From: Pseudomonadota bacterium
Lineage (GTDB): Bacteria; Pseudomonadota; Alphaproteobacteria; Sphingomonadales; Sphingomonadaceae
Length of the DNA: 64,000 bases
Direction: 5' to 3'
NCBI GenBank assembly: GCA_021849075.1
Contig: JAJZTH010000004.1
Span: 121,574 to 185,573 of the forward strand
Shown: positions 45,368 to 54,289 of the stretch, in pieces
How positions within the stretch are numbered: the first letter of the stretch is position 1
Layout: each line of letters opens with the position of its first letter
The notes under the pieces: model-generated
What the model was told of the DNA's origin: nothing
Databases searched by the model: none
Seen by the model: only the letters and a program-made list of their open reading frames with translations
Made by a program: the position numbers and the translations under genes

Positions 45368-45551
45368 ATTATTCACCATGAACTGAGAAAATCTCATTGG
45401 TTCATGGTGGAGTTCCCCGGCACTCTCGTTTCACAAGAAAACGCAGAAACGATGACGGGCGCGGTGCAGCGCCCGTCATGAGAGTTCGGGGAGAGGTGAG
45501 GCGCGCATAAGCGCCCCCTGATTGGCTCGTTGTGAAACAGGGAGCCTCCGT
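45368..45551 (+). promoter_or_regulatory. Highly structured mRNA leader of the TonB receptor gene (riboswitch-like candidate)
   Basis: Four pairings can be drawn by eye. P0 hairpin: CACCATGAAC (45374-45383) with GTTCATGGTG (45400-45409), extended by TGAGA/TCTCA. P1: CCCCG..ACTCTC (45415-45427) with GAGAGT.CGGGG (45480-45491). Inside P1, P2: GTTTC (45428-45432) with GAAAC (45446-45450), and P3: ATGACGGGCGC (45452-45462) with GCGCCCGTCAT (45469-45479); P1, P2 and P3 form a compact three-way junction. A later small hairpin is at 45500-45515. GTTTCACAA (45428-45436), the P2 strand, can alternatively pair with TTGTGAAAC (45530-45538), which ends 2 nt before the Shine-Dalgarno GGAG. No known riboswitch class recognised. 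Confidence 0.55.
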
Positions 45552-47936
45552 ATGTCCGTTACCTCATCCATCCGCCTGTCGTCGCGCGCGGCGTTGCTGA
45601 TTGCCTGCGCCGCGGGCGCACTTGGCATCGCAAATGCCCAGGAGCCGGTAGGGGATGGTGACGAGACGATCACCGTCACCGGCCGCCGCATATCGCAATC
45701 GGCCGAGGCGATCGGCGAGGACAAGGTGAGCAATGTCGTGGCGGTGACGCGCGAGGCGTTGCTGTCCGCGCCATCGGGTATTTCGGGCCTGAAGATGCTG
45801 GAGCAACTGCCCGGCTTCAACGTGCAGACCGACGGCGCGCTGGGCCTCTATGAATTTGGCAACAGCGTTCAGACCCGCGCCTTCAATCTGGACCAGATCG
45901 GCTTCGTGGTCGACGGCATCCCCACCGGCCGCAGCGATGCGTTCGGCGGCAGCCCGGTCTTCCGTTATGTCGACAATGAAAATCTGGGCGTGGTGGAAGC
46001 CGCCGTGGGGGCGGGCGATGTGGGCCTGCCCAGCTACTCCACGCTCGGCCCGGTGGTTCAATATAACAGCATCAAGCCGCAGGAAGAGATGGGCCTGTTC
46101 GTCTCCCAGAGCTTTGGCGATTTCAACATGAAGCGCACCTTCATCCGCGCCAGCACCGGGCAGGTCGGGCCGTTCCGCGCCTATGTCAGCCGCACCAAGC
46201 TGGACACCGATTTGTGGCGCGGCGACGGCACGGTCGATCGCGAACATTGGGAAGGGATGCTGCACGCCGATCTGGGCGGGGACAGCTGGGCGCGGTTCAA
46301 ATTCGTGTCGAACAAGTTCAACGACTTCGACTCCCCTTCGCTCAGCCGCAGCCAGTATCTGACCGGCACCGACGTCGGCGGAGCCAGCGGCCGGGATCGC
46401 GGTTATATCTCGGTCGTGCCCAACACGACGCCGGGCTTTGCGCCGGTCGCGGGTGGCCCGGCCTATAGCAACGCCAACTATGCCTATACCAATACGCTGG
46501 CGATCAACGTGCGCGACGACAAGTTGTATGGCGGTACCGTTCATGCCGGCATCGCCGACGGGGTCTGGGCCGAAGCCACCGCTTATTATGAAGATAAGGG
46601 CGGCTATGGCGTGTCGCCCGACACCTATGCCAACAGTCTGCTGCAATATCAGCGACAGACGGCGGCCGGCATTGCCCTGTTCGCGCCCAAGGGCACGCAA
46701 TATGGCCTGTCGACCGTGGGCGGCGACCGCTATGGCCTGACCACCAAGCTGCATTGGGAATTAGGGGCGCACACGCTGGAGGCCGGGCTGTGGGCGGAGG
46801 TCGATACCTATAATCGCACCCAGGCCCGTTACAACACGACCGACGGATCGCCGGCCAGCGCCCCCAATCTGGACGAACTCGTCTATGTCCGCCGCGATTA
46901 TCAGAGCCAGCGCAATACCACGCAGGCGTTCGTGAAGGATCGCATCGCGCTGCTGGACGACAGCCTGATCTTCGACCTTGGCGTCAAGGCGCTGAACATC
47001 GATTATCGCTATAATGGCTATCGCGACTTCAACGATTATTATCGGAACGGCGGTACGACAGCCGCGCCCGTCTGGGTCGCGGGCTGGGGGCCGCAGATGC
47101 TGCGCACCAGCTATAGCGACGGATTCCTGCCGATGGCGGGCGTGCTGTACAAGATCGACAACCAGACCCAGATTTTCGCGTCCTATGCGGAAAATATGGC
47201 GCTGCCCAAGGGGCTGGACGATGTCTTCTCCGTTTCGCTCAACAGCAGCGCGGCCGGCGTGCCTGCGCCCGCGCCTGAACGCTCGCAGAATTTCGAGGCC
47301 GGCATTCGCACCAATCAGGGGCAATTCTATGCTTCCTACGCGGTCTATTACACGAAGTTCAAAAACCGCATCCAGTCGATCGGGTCGATCCTGCCGGGCA
47401 CGACCAATGTCATCGAAACCTTCTATCAGAATGTCGGCCGGGTGAGCGCCTATGGCGCGGAATTCAGCGGCACGTTCAAGCCTTCGGCGCTGAATGGCCT
47501 CGCCTATTTCAACCTCAACGCGACCTATAATATCGCCAAGTTCAAGGACGATATCGTCACTGCGGCGACCACATACCGCACCGACGGCAAATATATTCCC
47601 GACAGCGCCAAGTGGATCGTCAATGGCGGCGTGACCATCGAACCGGCAAGTTGGCTGGTGGGCAATATCAGCGGCAAATATACCAGCCGTCGCTGGTCGA
47701 CCTTCGACAATTCGGCCGGGTCGAGCGTGAAGGGCTTTACCGTGTTCAGCGCCTATGTCGACATTGGCGACGGCTTCAGCCTGGGACCGATCAAGGGCGT
47801 GAAGGCGCGGTTCAATCTGGACAATATCTTTGACAAGGATACGCTGTCCTACATCTCGCCGGCGGTGACGGGCGACGGCAATTTCCGTCCGCTCTCTCCG
47901 CGCACCTTCCAGTTCACGATCTCGGGTGAAATCTGA
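45552..47936 (+). CDS. TonB-dependent outer membrane receptor
   Basis: 794 residues. Signal peptide (cleavage near ANAQ, about residue 30), TonB box ETITVTG about residue 38, plug domain (about 50-170, with LEQLPGFNVQTDG and VVDGIPTGRSD) and a 22-strand barrel ending in the aromatic FTISGEI. ATG 45552 follows GGAG by 7 nt. The 3' end overlaps the dipeptidase start by 1 nt. The barrel does not resemble catecholate receptors; a peptide or amino-acid-derived ligand is suggested only by the dipeptidase partner. Confidence 0.92.
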   Translation: MSVTSSIRLSSRAALLIACAAGALGIANAQEPVGDGDETITVTGRRISQSAEAIGEDKVSNVVAVTREALLSAPSGISGLKMLEQLPGFNVQTDGALGLYEFGNSVQTRAFNLDQIGFVVDGIPTGRSDAFGGSPVFRYVDNENLGVVEAAVGAGDVGLPSYSTLGPVVQYNSIKPQEEMGLFVSQSFGDFNMKRTFIRASTGQVGPFRAYVSRTKLDTDLWRGDGTVDREHWEGMLHADLGGDSWARFKFVSNKFNDFDSPSLSRSQYLTGTDVGGASGRDRGYISVVPNTTPGFAPVAGGPAYSNANYAYTNTLAINVRDDKLYGGTVHAGIADGVWAEATAYYEDKGGYGVSPDTYANSLLQYQRQTAAGIALFAPKGTQYGLSTVGGDRYGLTTKLHWELGAHTLEAGLWAEVDTYNRTQARYNTTDGSPASAPNLDELVYVRRDYQSQRNTTQAFVKDRIALLDDSLIFDLGVKALNIDYRYNGYRDFNDYYRNGGTTAAPVWVAGWGPQMLRTSYSDGFLPMAGVLYKIDNQTQIFASYAENMALPKGLDDVFSVSLNSSAAGVPAPAPERSQNFEAGIRTNQGQFYASYAVYYTKFKNRIQSIGSILPGTTNVIETFYQNVGRVSAYGAEFSGTFKPSALNGLAYFNLNATYNIAKFKDDIVTAATTYRTDGKYIPDSAKWIVNGGVTIEPASWLVGNISGKYTSRRWSTFDNSAGSSVKGFTVFSAYVDIGDGFSLGPIKGVKARFNLDNIFDKDTLSYISPAVTGDGNFRPLSPRTFQFTISGEI

Positions 47937-49180
47937 TGCGAACCGTTTTGATGATGGGGGCGGCGCCACTTTCTCTATTTGGGGTCGCGCTGCTCCCGCT
48001 GACCGCCCATGCGGAAGCGCCCGTCGTCACGAAGAAGGATTTGTCGCTGCACCAGCGGCTGATCACGCTGGACAGCCATCTCGATACGCCGGCCTCGCTC
48101 GACCTGCCGGGCTGGTCGATCGAGGAGGAGCATGGGGTTCATAGCGACTATACCCAGGTCGACCTGCCCCGGATGAAGAAGGGCGGCCTGGATGGCGGTT
48201 TCTGGGCGATCTATACCGGGCAGGGTCCACTGACGGTCGAGGGGTTCCGCAAGGCGCGCGACTTTGCGTTGCTGCGTGGAATGTCGATCCGGTCGATGGT
48301 GGCGGCCGACCCGGACAATTTCGTGCTGGCGACCAAGGCCAGCGAGGCCGCGCCGATCGCGGCGGCGGGCAAGCGCATCGTCTATATGTCGATCGAGAAC
48401 GCCTATCCGCTGGGTGAAGACATCACCCTGCTCAAGACCTTCTACGACATGGGCGTCCGAGTGTCGGGTTTTGCCCATTTCGCGCATAACCAGTTTGCCG
48501 ACAGTTCGACCGATCCGTCGAAGAAGCCGCGCTATGGCGGGCTTAGCCCGCTGGGCAAGGAATTGCTGACGGAAATGAACCGGCTGGGCGTGGTGCCCGA
48601 TGCTTCGCACAGCAGCGATCAGGTGCTGGACGATCTGCTGGCGCTGTCCACGACGCCGGTGCTGCTGACCCATTCGGGGTGCAAGGCGGTCTATGATCAT
48701 CCGCGCAACATTGATGACGAACATCTTAAGGCTTTGGCGGCCAAGGGCGGCGTTATCCAGATGAACGCCTATGGCGCCTACTTGCGGGCGTCCAAGCCCA
48801 ATCCCGAGCGGCAGAAGGCGTTGATGGCGCTGTACGGCCAGATGCGTGAGGACGCCAAGCTGTCGCCGGAAAAACGCGCCGAACTGCTGGCCAAGCGGCG
48901 GGAGATCGACACGCTTTATCCCGACACCGACCGGCCGACCTTTGACGATTTCATGGCGCATATGCTGCATGCGCTGAAGGTTGTGGGGCCGGATCATGTC
49001 GGCATCGGGCTGGACTGGGACGGCGGCGGCGGCGTTGTGGGCATGGAAGATGTGGTTGACCTGCCCAAGATCACCGCCGCGCTGGTGAAGGCCGGCTATA
49101 GCGAGGCCGACCTTCAGAAAATCTGGTCCGGCAATGTGTTGCGAGTGCTGGCTGCGGCGGACGCGGCGAAGGGGAAATAA
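47936..49180 (+). CDS. Exported M19 membrane dipeptidase (renal dipeptidase family)
   Basis: 414 residues with a signal peptide (cleavage after AHA near 26). Zinc ligands typical of M19: His/Asp of LDSHLDTP, Glu of SIENAYPL, His of DASHSSDQ and THSGC, and Asp of GIGLDWDGGGG. These enzymes cleave L-X/D-X dipeptides and some beta-lactam-like compounds in the periplasm. Translation is coupled to the TonB receptor (TGATG). It ends at a strong hairpin. Confidence 0.92.
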   Translation: MRTVLMMGAAPLSLFGVALLPLTAHAEAPVVTKKDLSLHQRLITLDSHLDTPASLDLPGWSIEEEHGVHSDYTQVDLPRMKKGGLDGGFWAIYTGQGPLTVEGFRKARDFALLRGMSIRSMVAADPDNFVLATKASEAAPIAAAGKRIVYMSIENAYPLGEDITLLKTFYDMGVRVSGFAHFAHNQFADSSTDPSKKPRYGGLSPLGKELLTEMNRLGVVPDASHSSDQVLDDLLALSTTPVLLTHSGCKAVYDHPRNIDDEHLKALAAKGGVIQMNAYGAYLRASKPNPERQKALMALYGQMREDAKLSPEKRAELLAKRREIDTLYPDTDRPTFDDFMAHMLHALKVVGPDHVGIGLDWDGGGGVVGMEDVVDLPKITAALVKAGYSEADLQKIWSGNVLRVLAAADAAKGK

Positions 49181-49186
49181 GGCGAT

Positions 49187-49214
49187 CCGTGCTCCTGCTT
49201 TCGCAGGAGCACGG
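49187..49214. terminator. Bidirectional terminator-like hairpin
   Basis: CCGTGCTCCTGC-TTTC-GCAGGAGCACGG: a perfect 12-bp stem with 4-nt loop, between convergent dipeptidase and 3-hydroxyisobutyrate dehydrogenase genes. No long T tract on either side. Similar hairpins are common between convergent genes in this group. Confidence 0.75.
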
Positions 49215-49221
49215 GATGCGG

Positions 49222-50106
49222 TTATTTCCCCTCCAGCATCTCGATCATCAGGGAGAAGTCGCGCGCAGCTTCGCCCCGGTTGGCAAGGAGCTGGTAAAGC
49301 GATTCCGCGACATTGCCCATCGGCACCGATGCGCCGACCGATGCGGCGGCTTCGGTCGCCAGTTTCATATCCTTGAGCATCAGCCCGATGGCGAAGCCGC
49401 CCTGATAGCCATTGTCGGCGGGGCTTTGCGGGCCGACGCCGGGGACGGGGCAATAGCTGGTCATCGACCAGCTCTGACCCGAAGATACGCTGCTGATATC
49501 GTAGAAGGTCTGCGGGTCGAGCCCCAGTTTCTTCGCCATGGCGAAGCTTTCGCAAGTGGCGACCATGGTCGCGCCCAGCAGCATGTTGTTGCAGATCTTG
49601 GCCGCCTGACCATTGCCCGCACCGCCGGCATGGATCACCGCCTTGCCCATGGCGGACAGGATCGGCTTGGCGCGCGCGAAGGCGTCGTCCGCGCCACCCA
49701 CCATGAAGGTGAGCGTGCCGCCATTGGCCGCCGCAATGCCGCCCGAGACGGGGGCGTCGACCATATTGAAACCCTTGGCGATCGCCGCGTCGATCACGCG
49801 GCGGGCGGTGGCGACGTCGATGGTGGAGCAATCGAGGAAGATGGCGTCGGCCTTGGCCGCGCCGAACACATCGCCCTGATAGACGCTTTCGACATGCTTG
49901 CCGGCGGGCAGCATCGTCACCACCGCATCGGCCCCGGCGACGGCTTTGGCGGCGCTGGCCGCGCGGACGGCGCCATGGCTTTCCGCCTTGGCCAGCGCCT
50001 CTTCCGACAGGTCGAAGGCGCGGACGGCATAGCCATTTTTCAGCAGATTGGCGGCCATGCCGCCGCCCATATTGCCTAGGCCGATAAAGGCGATCGTCTG
50101 GGTCAT
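49222..50106 (-). CDS. mmsB: 3-hydroxyisobutyrate dehydrogenase
   Basis: 294 residues, beta-hydroxyacid dehydrogenase family. N-terminal NAD motif FIGLGNMGGGMAANLL, substrate loop DAPVSGGIAAANGGTL, and catalytic Lys in GQAAKICNNMLLG. It oxidises 3-hydroxyisobutyrate to methylmalonate semialdehyde in valine breakdown. ATG 50106 is preceded by AGGAGAG. Confidence 0.92.
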   Translation of the reverse strand: MTQTIAFIGLGNMGGGMAANLLKNGYAVRAFDLSEEALAKAESHGAVRAASAAKAVAGADAVVTMLPAGKHVESVYQGDVFGAAKADAIFLDCSTIDVATARRVIDAAIAKGFNMVDAPVSGGIAAANGGTLTFMVGGADDAFARAKPILSAMGKAVIHAGGAGNGQAAKICNNMLLGATMVATCESFAMAKKLGLDPQTFYDISSVSSGQSWSMTSYCPVPGVGPQSPADNGYQGGFAIGLMLKDMKLATEAAASVGASVPMGNVAESLYQLLANRGEAARDFSLMIEMLEGK

Positions 50107-50252
50107 CGCATCACTCTCCTGATTAACTTCGCACATTTCCCGCGAGTTTGGACATTTTGTTGCGCGGCGCTGATCCTATCGGAAAGGGGGGGCGCACAGA
50201 TCAGGGGAAGAACAGGGACCAGTGTAGCGCCCGGCCTTCCAATAGGACAGGA

Positions 50253-51341
50253 TCAGCCCCCGTCCGCCAGTTGTGGTAGGGGCGTCCATTGTTTTTCCGG
50301 CGGCAGAGGCGCGAAGATGGCGTCGATCGCGGCATCGCTCACCGCCTCCAGCGTCGCCGGGGTCCAGACCGGGGCATTATCCTTGTCGAAGATCACGGCG
50401 CGCACCCCTTCGATGAAATCGGGGCGGCGGATCATCGCGCAGGCCAGGCCGAACTCCATCGCCATATTGTCGGCGAAGCTCTGTTTCCGGCCCCCTTCCA
50501 CCAGCTGGCGCAGGGCGACCTTGATGGTCTGGGGTGATTTGGTGGAAAGCACGGCCAGCTGTTTCGTCGCCCATTCGCCGCCATCGGCGCGCAGCGCGGC
50601 GATGATGTTTTCCGCCGTGTCGGAGGCGAAGAGGCGATCGATCGCATCGCGGTTCGCCTCCAGCGCAGAAGGCGGCGGAAGCTGCGCATTTTCGTCCAGT
50701 ATCTCGCCCAGACCCAGCGGATCGGCCAGAATGCGCGCTTTCACTGCGTCCAGCTGGCCCGACGGGATATAGTGGGTGGCGATGCCGATCGCGGCGCAAT
50801 CCGCGCCATCAATGCGCGATCCCGTCGCCGCCAGCCATGCGCCAACCCGGCCGGGCAGGCGCGACAGGAACCAGCCGCCCCCCACATCGGGGAACAGGCC
50901 GATGCCGGTTTCGGGCATGGCGAAGACCGTCCGTTCGGTCGCAACGCGGAAGCGTGCGGGGAGCGATATGCCCACTCCGCCGCCCATGACGATGCCGTCG
51001 ATGAACGCGACGATCGGCTTTTCATAGACGAACAGCAGATGGTTCATCCGATATTCGTGGGTGAAGAAGCGCTCCGCATCGACGCAGTCGGCCTTGGCGC
51101 TGGTGGCGATCAGGGCAATGTCGCCGCCCGCACAAAAGCCGCGCGACAATTTGGGATCGCCATCGGCGGCGGGCAGATGATCGATCATCACCGCGCGAAC
51201 CGCATCGTCCTGCCGCCATGCCAGCAGCGCCGCATTGATCGCTTCGCACATGTCCGGCGTCAGCGCATGGATCGCCCGGGGCCGGTTGAGGCGGATGCGG
51301 CCGACGCCGTTGTCGATGATCGTCAGGACTTGGTCGGTCAT
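50253..51341 (-). CDS. 3-hydroxyisobutyryl-CoA hydrolase-like protein (ECH_2)
   Basis: 362 residues, crotonase fold of the HIBCH type: RGFCAGGDIALI, GIVMGGGVGISL, and the acidic catalytic pair in AMPETGIGLFPDVGGGWFLSRLPG. Long C-terminal extension typical of ECH_2. Releases 3-hydroxyisobutyrate for MmsB. The ATG at 51341 has AAGGGAG 6 nt upstream; the ATG at 51347 abuts the ribosome site. Confidence 0.88.
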   Translation of the reverse strand: MTDQVLTIIDNGVGRIRLNRPRAIHALTPDMCEAINAALLAWRQDDAVRAVMIDHLPAADGDPKLSRGFCAGGDIALIATSAKADCVDAERFFTHEYRMNHLLFVYEKPIVAFIDGIVMGGGVGISLPARFRVATERTVFAMPETGIGLFPDVGGGWFLSRLPGRVGAWLAATGSRIDGADCAAIGIATHYIPSGQLDAVKARILADPLGLGEILDENAQLPPPSALEANRDAIDRLFASDTAENIIAALRADGGEWATKQLAVLSTKSPQTIKVALRQLVEGGRKQSFADNMAMEFGLACAMIRRPDFIEGVRAVIFDKDNAPVWTPATLEAVSDAAIDAIFAPLPPEKQWTPLPQLADGG

Positions 51342-51383
51342 ATTCATCTCCCTTCCTCTCCCCCAAGGGGAGGGGGCGTGGGT

Positions 51384-52526
51384 TCACTGGCGCAGCATGT
51401 CGCGGGCGACGATCATGCGCATCACCTGATTGGTGCCCTCCAGGATCGAATGGACCCGCAGGTCGCGCCAGAAGCGCTCGATCGGATAATCCATCAGATA
51501 GCCATAGCCGCCATGCAGCTGGAGCGCGCGATCCACCACGGATGATCCGGTGTCGGTGGCGAAGCGTTTCGCCATTGCGGCGAAGCGGGTCTTGTCGGGG
51601 GCATTGTCCGTCACCTTGACGGCGGCGGCATAGAGCAGGGTGCGGGCGGCCTCCAGCTCCGTCTGCATGTCGGCCAGCATGAATTGCGTATTCTGGAAAT
51701 CCGCGATCGACTGGCCGAACTGCTTGCGGTCCTTGGTATATTGCACCGATTCATCGATGCAGCGCTGCGCCCCGCCCAGCGAACAGGCGCCGATGTTGAG
51801 CCGGCCGCCGTCCAGCCCCATCATGGCGATACGGAAGCCATCGCCTTCGCCGCCGACCAGATTGTCGAGCGGCACGCGCACGCCATCGAAATTGACCTGC
51901 GCGGTGGGTTGGCTGTGCCAGCCAAGCTTGCGCTCCTGCGCGCCGAAGCTGACGCCGGGCATATCCTTGTCGATGACGAGGCAACTGATCCCCTTGGGGC
52001 CATCCTCCCCGGTGCGGACCATGACGACATAGACGTCATTTTCGCCGCCGCCAGAGATAAATTGTTTGGAGCCGGTGACGACATAATGGTCGCCGTCGCG
52101 CACGGCGCGGGTCTTTAGGCTGGCGGCGTCGGAGCCTGCCCCGGCTTCGGTCAGGCAATAGCTGGCCATGCGGGTCATGGGGACGAGATCGGGGAGATAT
52201 TTGTCTTTAACCGTCTGGCTGCCGAAACGGTCGATCATCCACGCGCCCATATTGTGGATCGAGATGAAGGCGCTGGTGGAGGGGCAGCCATAGGCCATGG
52301 CTTCCATGATCAGCGCCGCCTCCAGCCGGCCAAGGCCGATGCCGCCCGCTTGCTCCGACACATAGATGCCGCCAAAGCCCAATTGCGCGGCGGCGCGGAT
52401 CGTGTCGCGCGGGAAGATATGCTTTTCATCCCATTCGCCCGCATGCGGCGCGATCGCATCGGCGGTAAAGCGCTGCGCCATTTCCTGGATCGCGCGCTGG
52501 TCTTCGGTCAGGTCGAACTGGGTCAT
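51384..52526 (-). CDS. Acyl-CoA dehydrogenase, probably isobutyryl-CoA dehydrogenase
   Basis: 380 residues. FAD and substrate motifs: CLTEAGAGSDAASLKTRA, VTGSKQFISGGGENDVYVVMVRTG, QLHGGYGYLMDYPIERFWRD and the catalytic Glu in ILEGTNQVMRMIVARD. With the two downstream genes it gives three consecutive steps of valine degradation (isobutyryl-CoA to methylmalonate semialdehyde; the enoyl-CoA hydratase for the missing step may be the gene at 44495). Divergent from the LysR gene. Confidence 0.9.
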   Translation of the reverse strand: MTQFDLTEDQRAIQEMAQRFTADAIAPHAGEWDEKHIFPRDTIRAAAQLGFGGIYVSEQAGGIGLGRLEAALIMEAMAYGCPSTSAFISIHNMGAWMIDRFGSQTVKDKYLPDLVPMTRMASYCLTEAGAGSDAASLKTRAVRDGDHYVVTGSKQFISGGGENDVYVVMVRTGEDGPKGISCLVIDKDMPGVSFGAQERKLGWHSQPTAQVNFDGVRVPLDNLVGGEGDGFRIAMMGLDGGRLNIGACSLGGAQRCIDESVQYTKDRKQFGQSIADFQNTQFMLADMQTELEAARTLLYAAAVKVTDNAPDKTRFAAMAKRFATDTGSSVVDRALQLHGGYGYLMDYPIERFWRDLRVHSILEGTNQVMRMIVARDMLRQ

Positions 52527-52601
52527 GCTCTCCTTCCGTCATGCCGGCATTGGTGGTCGGGGCATGATCGCTTATCGGCTTTCTTCTAGCAAAGTCGCGT
52601 T

Positions 52602-52649
52602 ATTGCCAGCAATGGGGAAGTTGTGCATGAATATGCTGCAAATTTGCAG
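52602..52649. promoter_or_regulatory. Two dyads in the acyl-CoA dehydrogenase / LysR gap
   Basis: ATTGC-CA-GCAAT at 52602-52613 and a perfect 14-bp palindrome CTGCAAATTTGCAG at 52636-52649, the latter ending 9 nt before the LysR start. LysR regulators commonly bind palindromes with a T/A at each end between divergent genes, so these are the best candidate sites. Confidence 0.55.
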
Positions 52650-52658
52650 GATGATTTG

Positions 52659-53561
52659 ATGTTCGACTGGGATGATCTGCGCGTGTTCCTGGCGGTGGCG
52701 CGGGCGCGCAAGGTGGCGCCGGCTGCGCGCACGCTGGGCATCGACGGGACCACCATCGCGCGGCGGCTGGGGCGGCTGGAAAAGGCGTTGGACGCGCAAT
52801 TGTTCGAGGTGGGGGTGGGCGATCGGACATTGACTGCGCGGGGGCGCGAATTGCTGGCCCATGCCGAAACGGCGGAAAGCGCGGCGCTGGCGGCGCTGGA
52901 AGAGGTGAAGGGGCAGGAGCATCGGCTGAGTGGTCAGGTCCGCCTGTCGGTGGCGGAAGGCTTTGGAACCTGGGTGCTGGCGCCGGGCATGGGCGATTTC
53001 AACCGGCGGCATCCGGGCATAAGGCTGGATCTGGTGACGGCGTCGGGCTTCCTCAATCCGTCCAATCGCGAAGCCGACATGGCGGTGATGCTGGCGCGGC
53101 CGCAGCGCGGGCGGCTGACGGTGCGGCGGCTGGGCGACTATCGTCTGCATCTTTATGCCTCGCCCGCCTATCTGGAGCGGGTTGGGCGGCCGGGGAAACC
53201 CGCCGACCTGCGCGATTGCACGCTGATCGGCTATGTCCCCGAATTCATCTTTTCCCCCGAGCTCGATTATCTGGACGAGGTGGAGCCGGGGCTGGAGGCC
53301 AATTTGCGGTCGACCAGCATCATCATGCAGCAGCGGATGATCGCGGAAGGCGCGGGGATCGGCGTGCTGCCCGATTTCATCGGTCGGCGCGATCCCGCCC
53401 TGATGCCGCTGATGACCGACCGGGTGGAAATTACGCGCAGCTTCTGGCTGGTGATGCAGGGGGATATGCGGCGGCTGGCGCGCATCGTCGCCGTGGCCGA
53501 TTGGCTACAGGAACGCATTGATACATTAAAGCCAATCGACGCGGCCCGTCAGGCTCGCTAA
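52659..53561 (+). CDS. LysR-family transcriptional regulator
   Basis: 300 residues. Winged HTH at 1-60 (FLAVARARKVAPAARTLGIDGTTIARRLGRLEKAL, an atypical but recognisable LysR HTH with GID in place of SQP), then a periplasmic-binding-protein-like effector domain (about 90-290). Placed divergently to the valine-catabolic trio, so probably its regulator. The ATG at 52659 is preferred to the upstream one in the palindrome region. Confidence 0.88.
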   Translation: MFDWDDLRVFLAVARARKVAPAARTLGIDGTTIARRLGRLEKALDAQLFEVGVGDRTLTARGRELLAHAETAESAALAALEEVKGQEHRLSGQVRLSVAEGFGTWVLAPGMGDFNRRHPGIRLDLVTASGFLNPSNREADMAVMLARPQRGRLTVRRLGDYRLHLYASPAYLERVGRPGKPADLRDCTLIGYVPEFIFSPELDYLDEVEPGLEANLRSTSIIMQQRMIAEGAGIGVLPDFIGRRDPALMPLMTDRVEITRSFWLVMQGDMRRLARIVAVADWLQERIDTLKPIDAARQAR

Positions 53562-53599
53562 GGGAGTCGGGATGGATAGAGAGCGGTCGCATTTCGCCC

Positions 53600-54229
53600 A
53601 TGCAGCATAAGCCCAAGCGCAGCCGGGCTGTCGCCTTGCAGAATAGCGAGTTTCGCGCGCGCGCCACCGAATATCTGGATTTTCTGGCCGCCTGGGTAAA
53701 GAAGCCCCGGCAAACCGCGTCGGTCGTGCCGTCCAGTCGCTATCTGGCGCGGCTGATGGTGGCGCAGATTGATCCGCAGGACGGCCGGGTGCTGGAACTG
53801 GGCGGGGGTACGGGCGTGTTTACCCGTGCGATCCTGGAAACCGGCCTGCCGCCCGAAAAGCTGGAGGTGGTGGAGATCAACCCCGCCTTTGCGCGCGGGC
53901 TGCGTCGCCATTTCCCCCATGTTTCGGTGCTGGAAACGCCTGCGCAGATCGTGTCGACCGCCACCGCCGGGGAGCCGGGCGACTATCAGACCGTGGTCAG
54001 CGGCCTGCCGCTGCTGGCGATGGACCGGACCATGCATGTCGACATATTGTCGGAAGCGTTCCGCATGCTCAAGCCGGGCGGCAGCTTCGTGCAATTCACC
54101 TATTCGATGCGGCCGCCGGTCAATCGCGAGATATTGGATGCACTCGATCTGGACGTTGTGCGCGCCGGTCAGACTGTGCGCAACTTTCCCCCGGCGACCG
54201 TTTTCCGCTTCTTCCGTCGCGGCGAATAG
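53600..54229 (+). CDS. PmtA-like phospholipid N-methyltransferase
   Basis: 209 residues, Rossmann methyltransferase. The pre-motif region PRQTASVVPSSRYLARLM, SAM-binding VLELGGGTGVFTRAIL, acidic VVEINPAFA and motif IV VVSGLPLLAM match the Sinorhizobium PmtA family that makes phosphatidylcholine from phosphatidylethanolamine, though some relatives methylate other amines. It ends 61 nt before an ABC exporter in the same direction. Confidence 0.85.
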   Translation: MQHKPKRSRAVALQNSEFRARATEYLDFLAAWVKKPRQTASVVPSSRYLARLMVAQIDPQDGRVLELGGGTGVFTRAILETGLPPEKLEVVEINPAFARGLRRHFPHVSVLETPAQIVSTATAGEPGDYQTVVSGLPLLAMDRTMHVDILSEAFRMLKPGGSFVQFTYSMRPPVNREILDALDLDVVRAGQTVRNFPPATVFRFFRRGE

Positions 54230-54289
54230 GTTGCACTCGGCCATTCGGCCCCTATCTTCGCGGCAGTGCGAAAAGGGGCAGAGCCATCC

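Noticed and set aside
45374..45409. Hairpin as terminator of the enoyl-CoA hydratase gene.
   Set aside because: No T tract follows, and a TATAAT lies upstream, so it more likely belongs to the next transcript's leader.
45368..45551. Known riboswitch (TPP, cobalamin, glycine, SAM) in the receptor leader.
   Set aside because: None of the conserved core sequences I know for these classes is present; only the secondary structure is suggestive.
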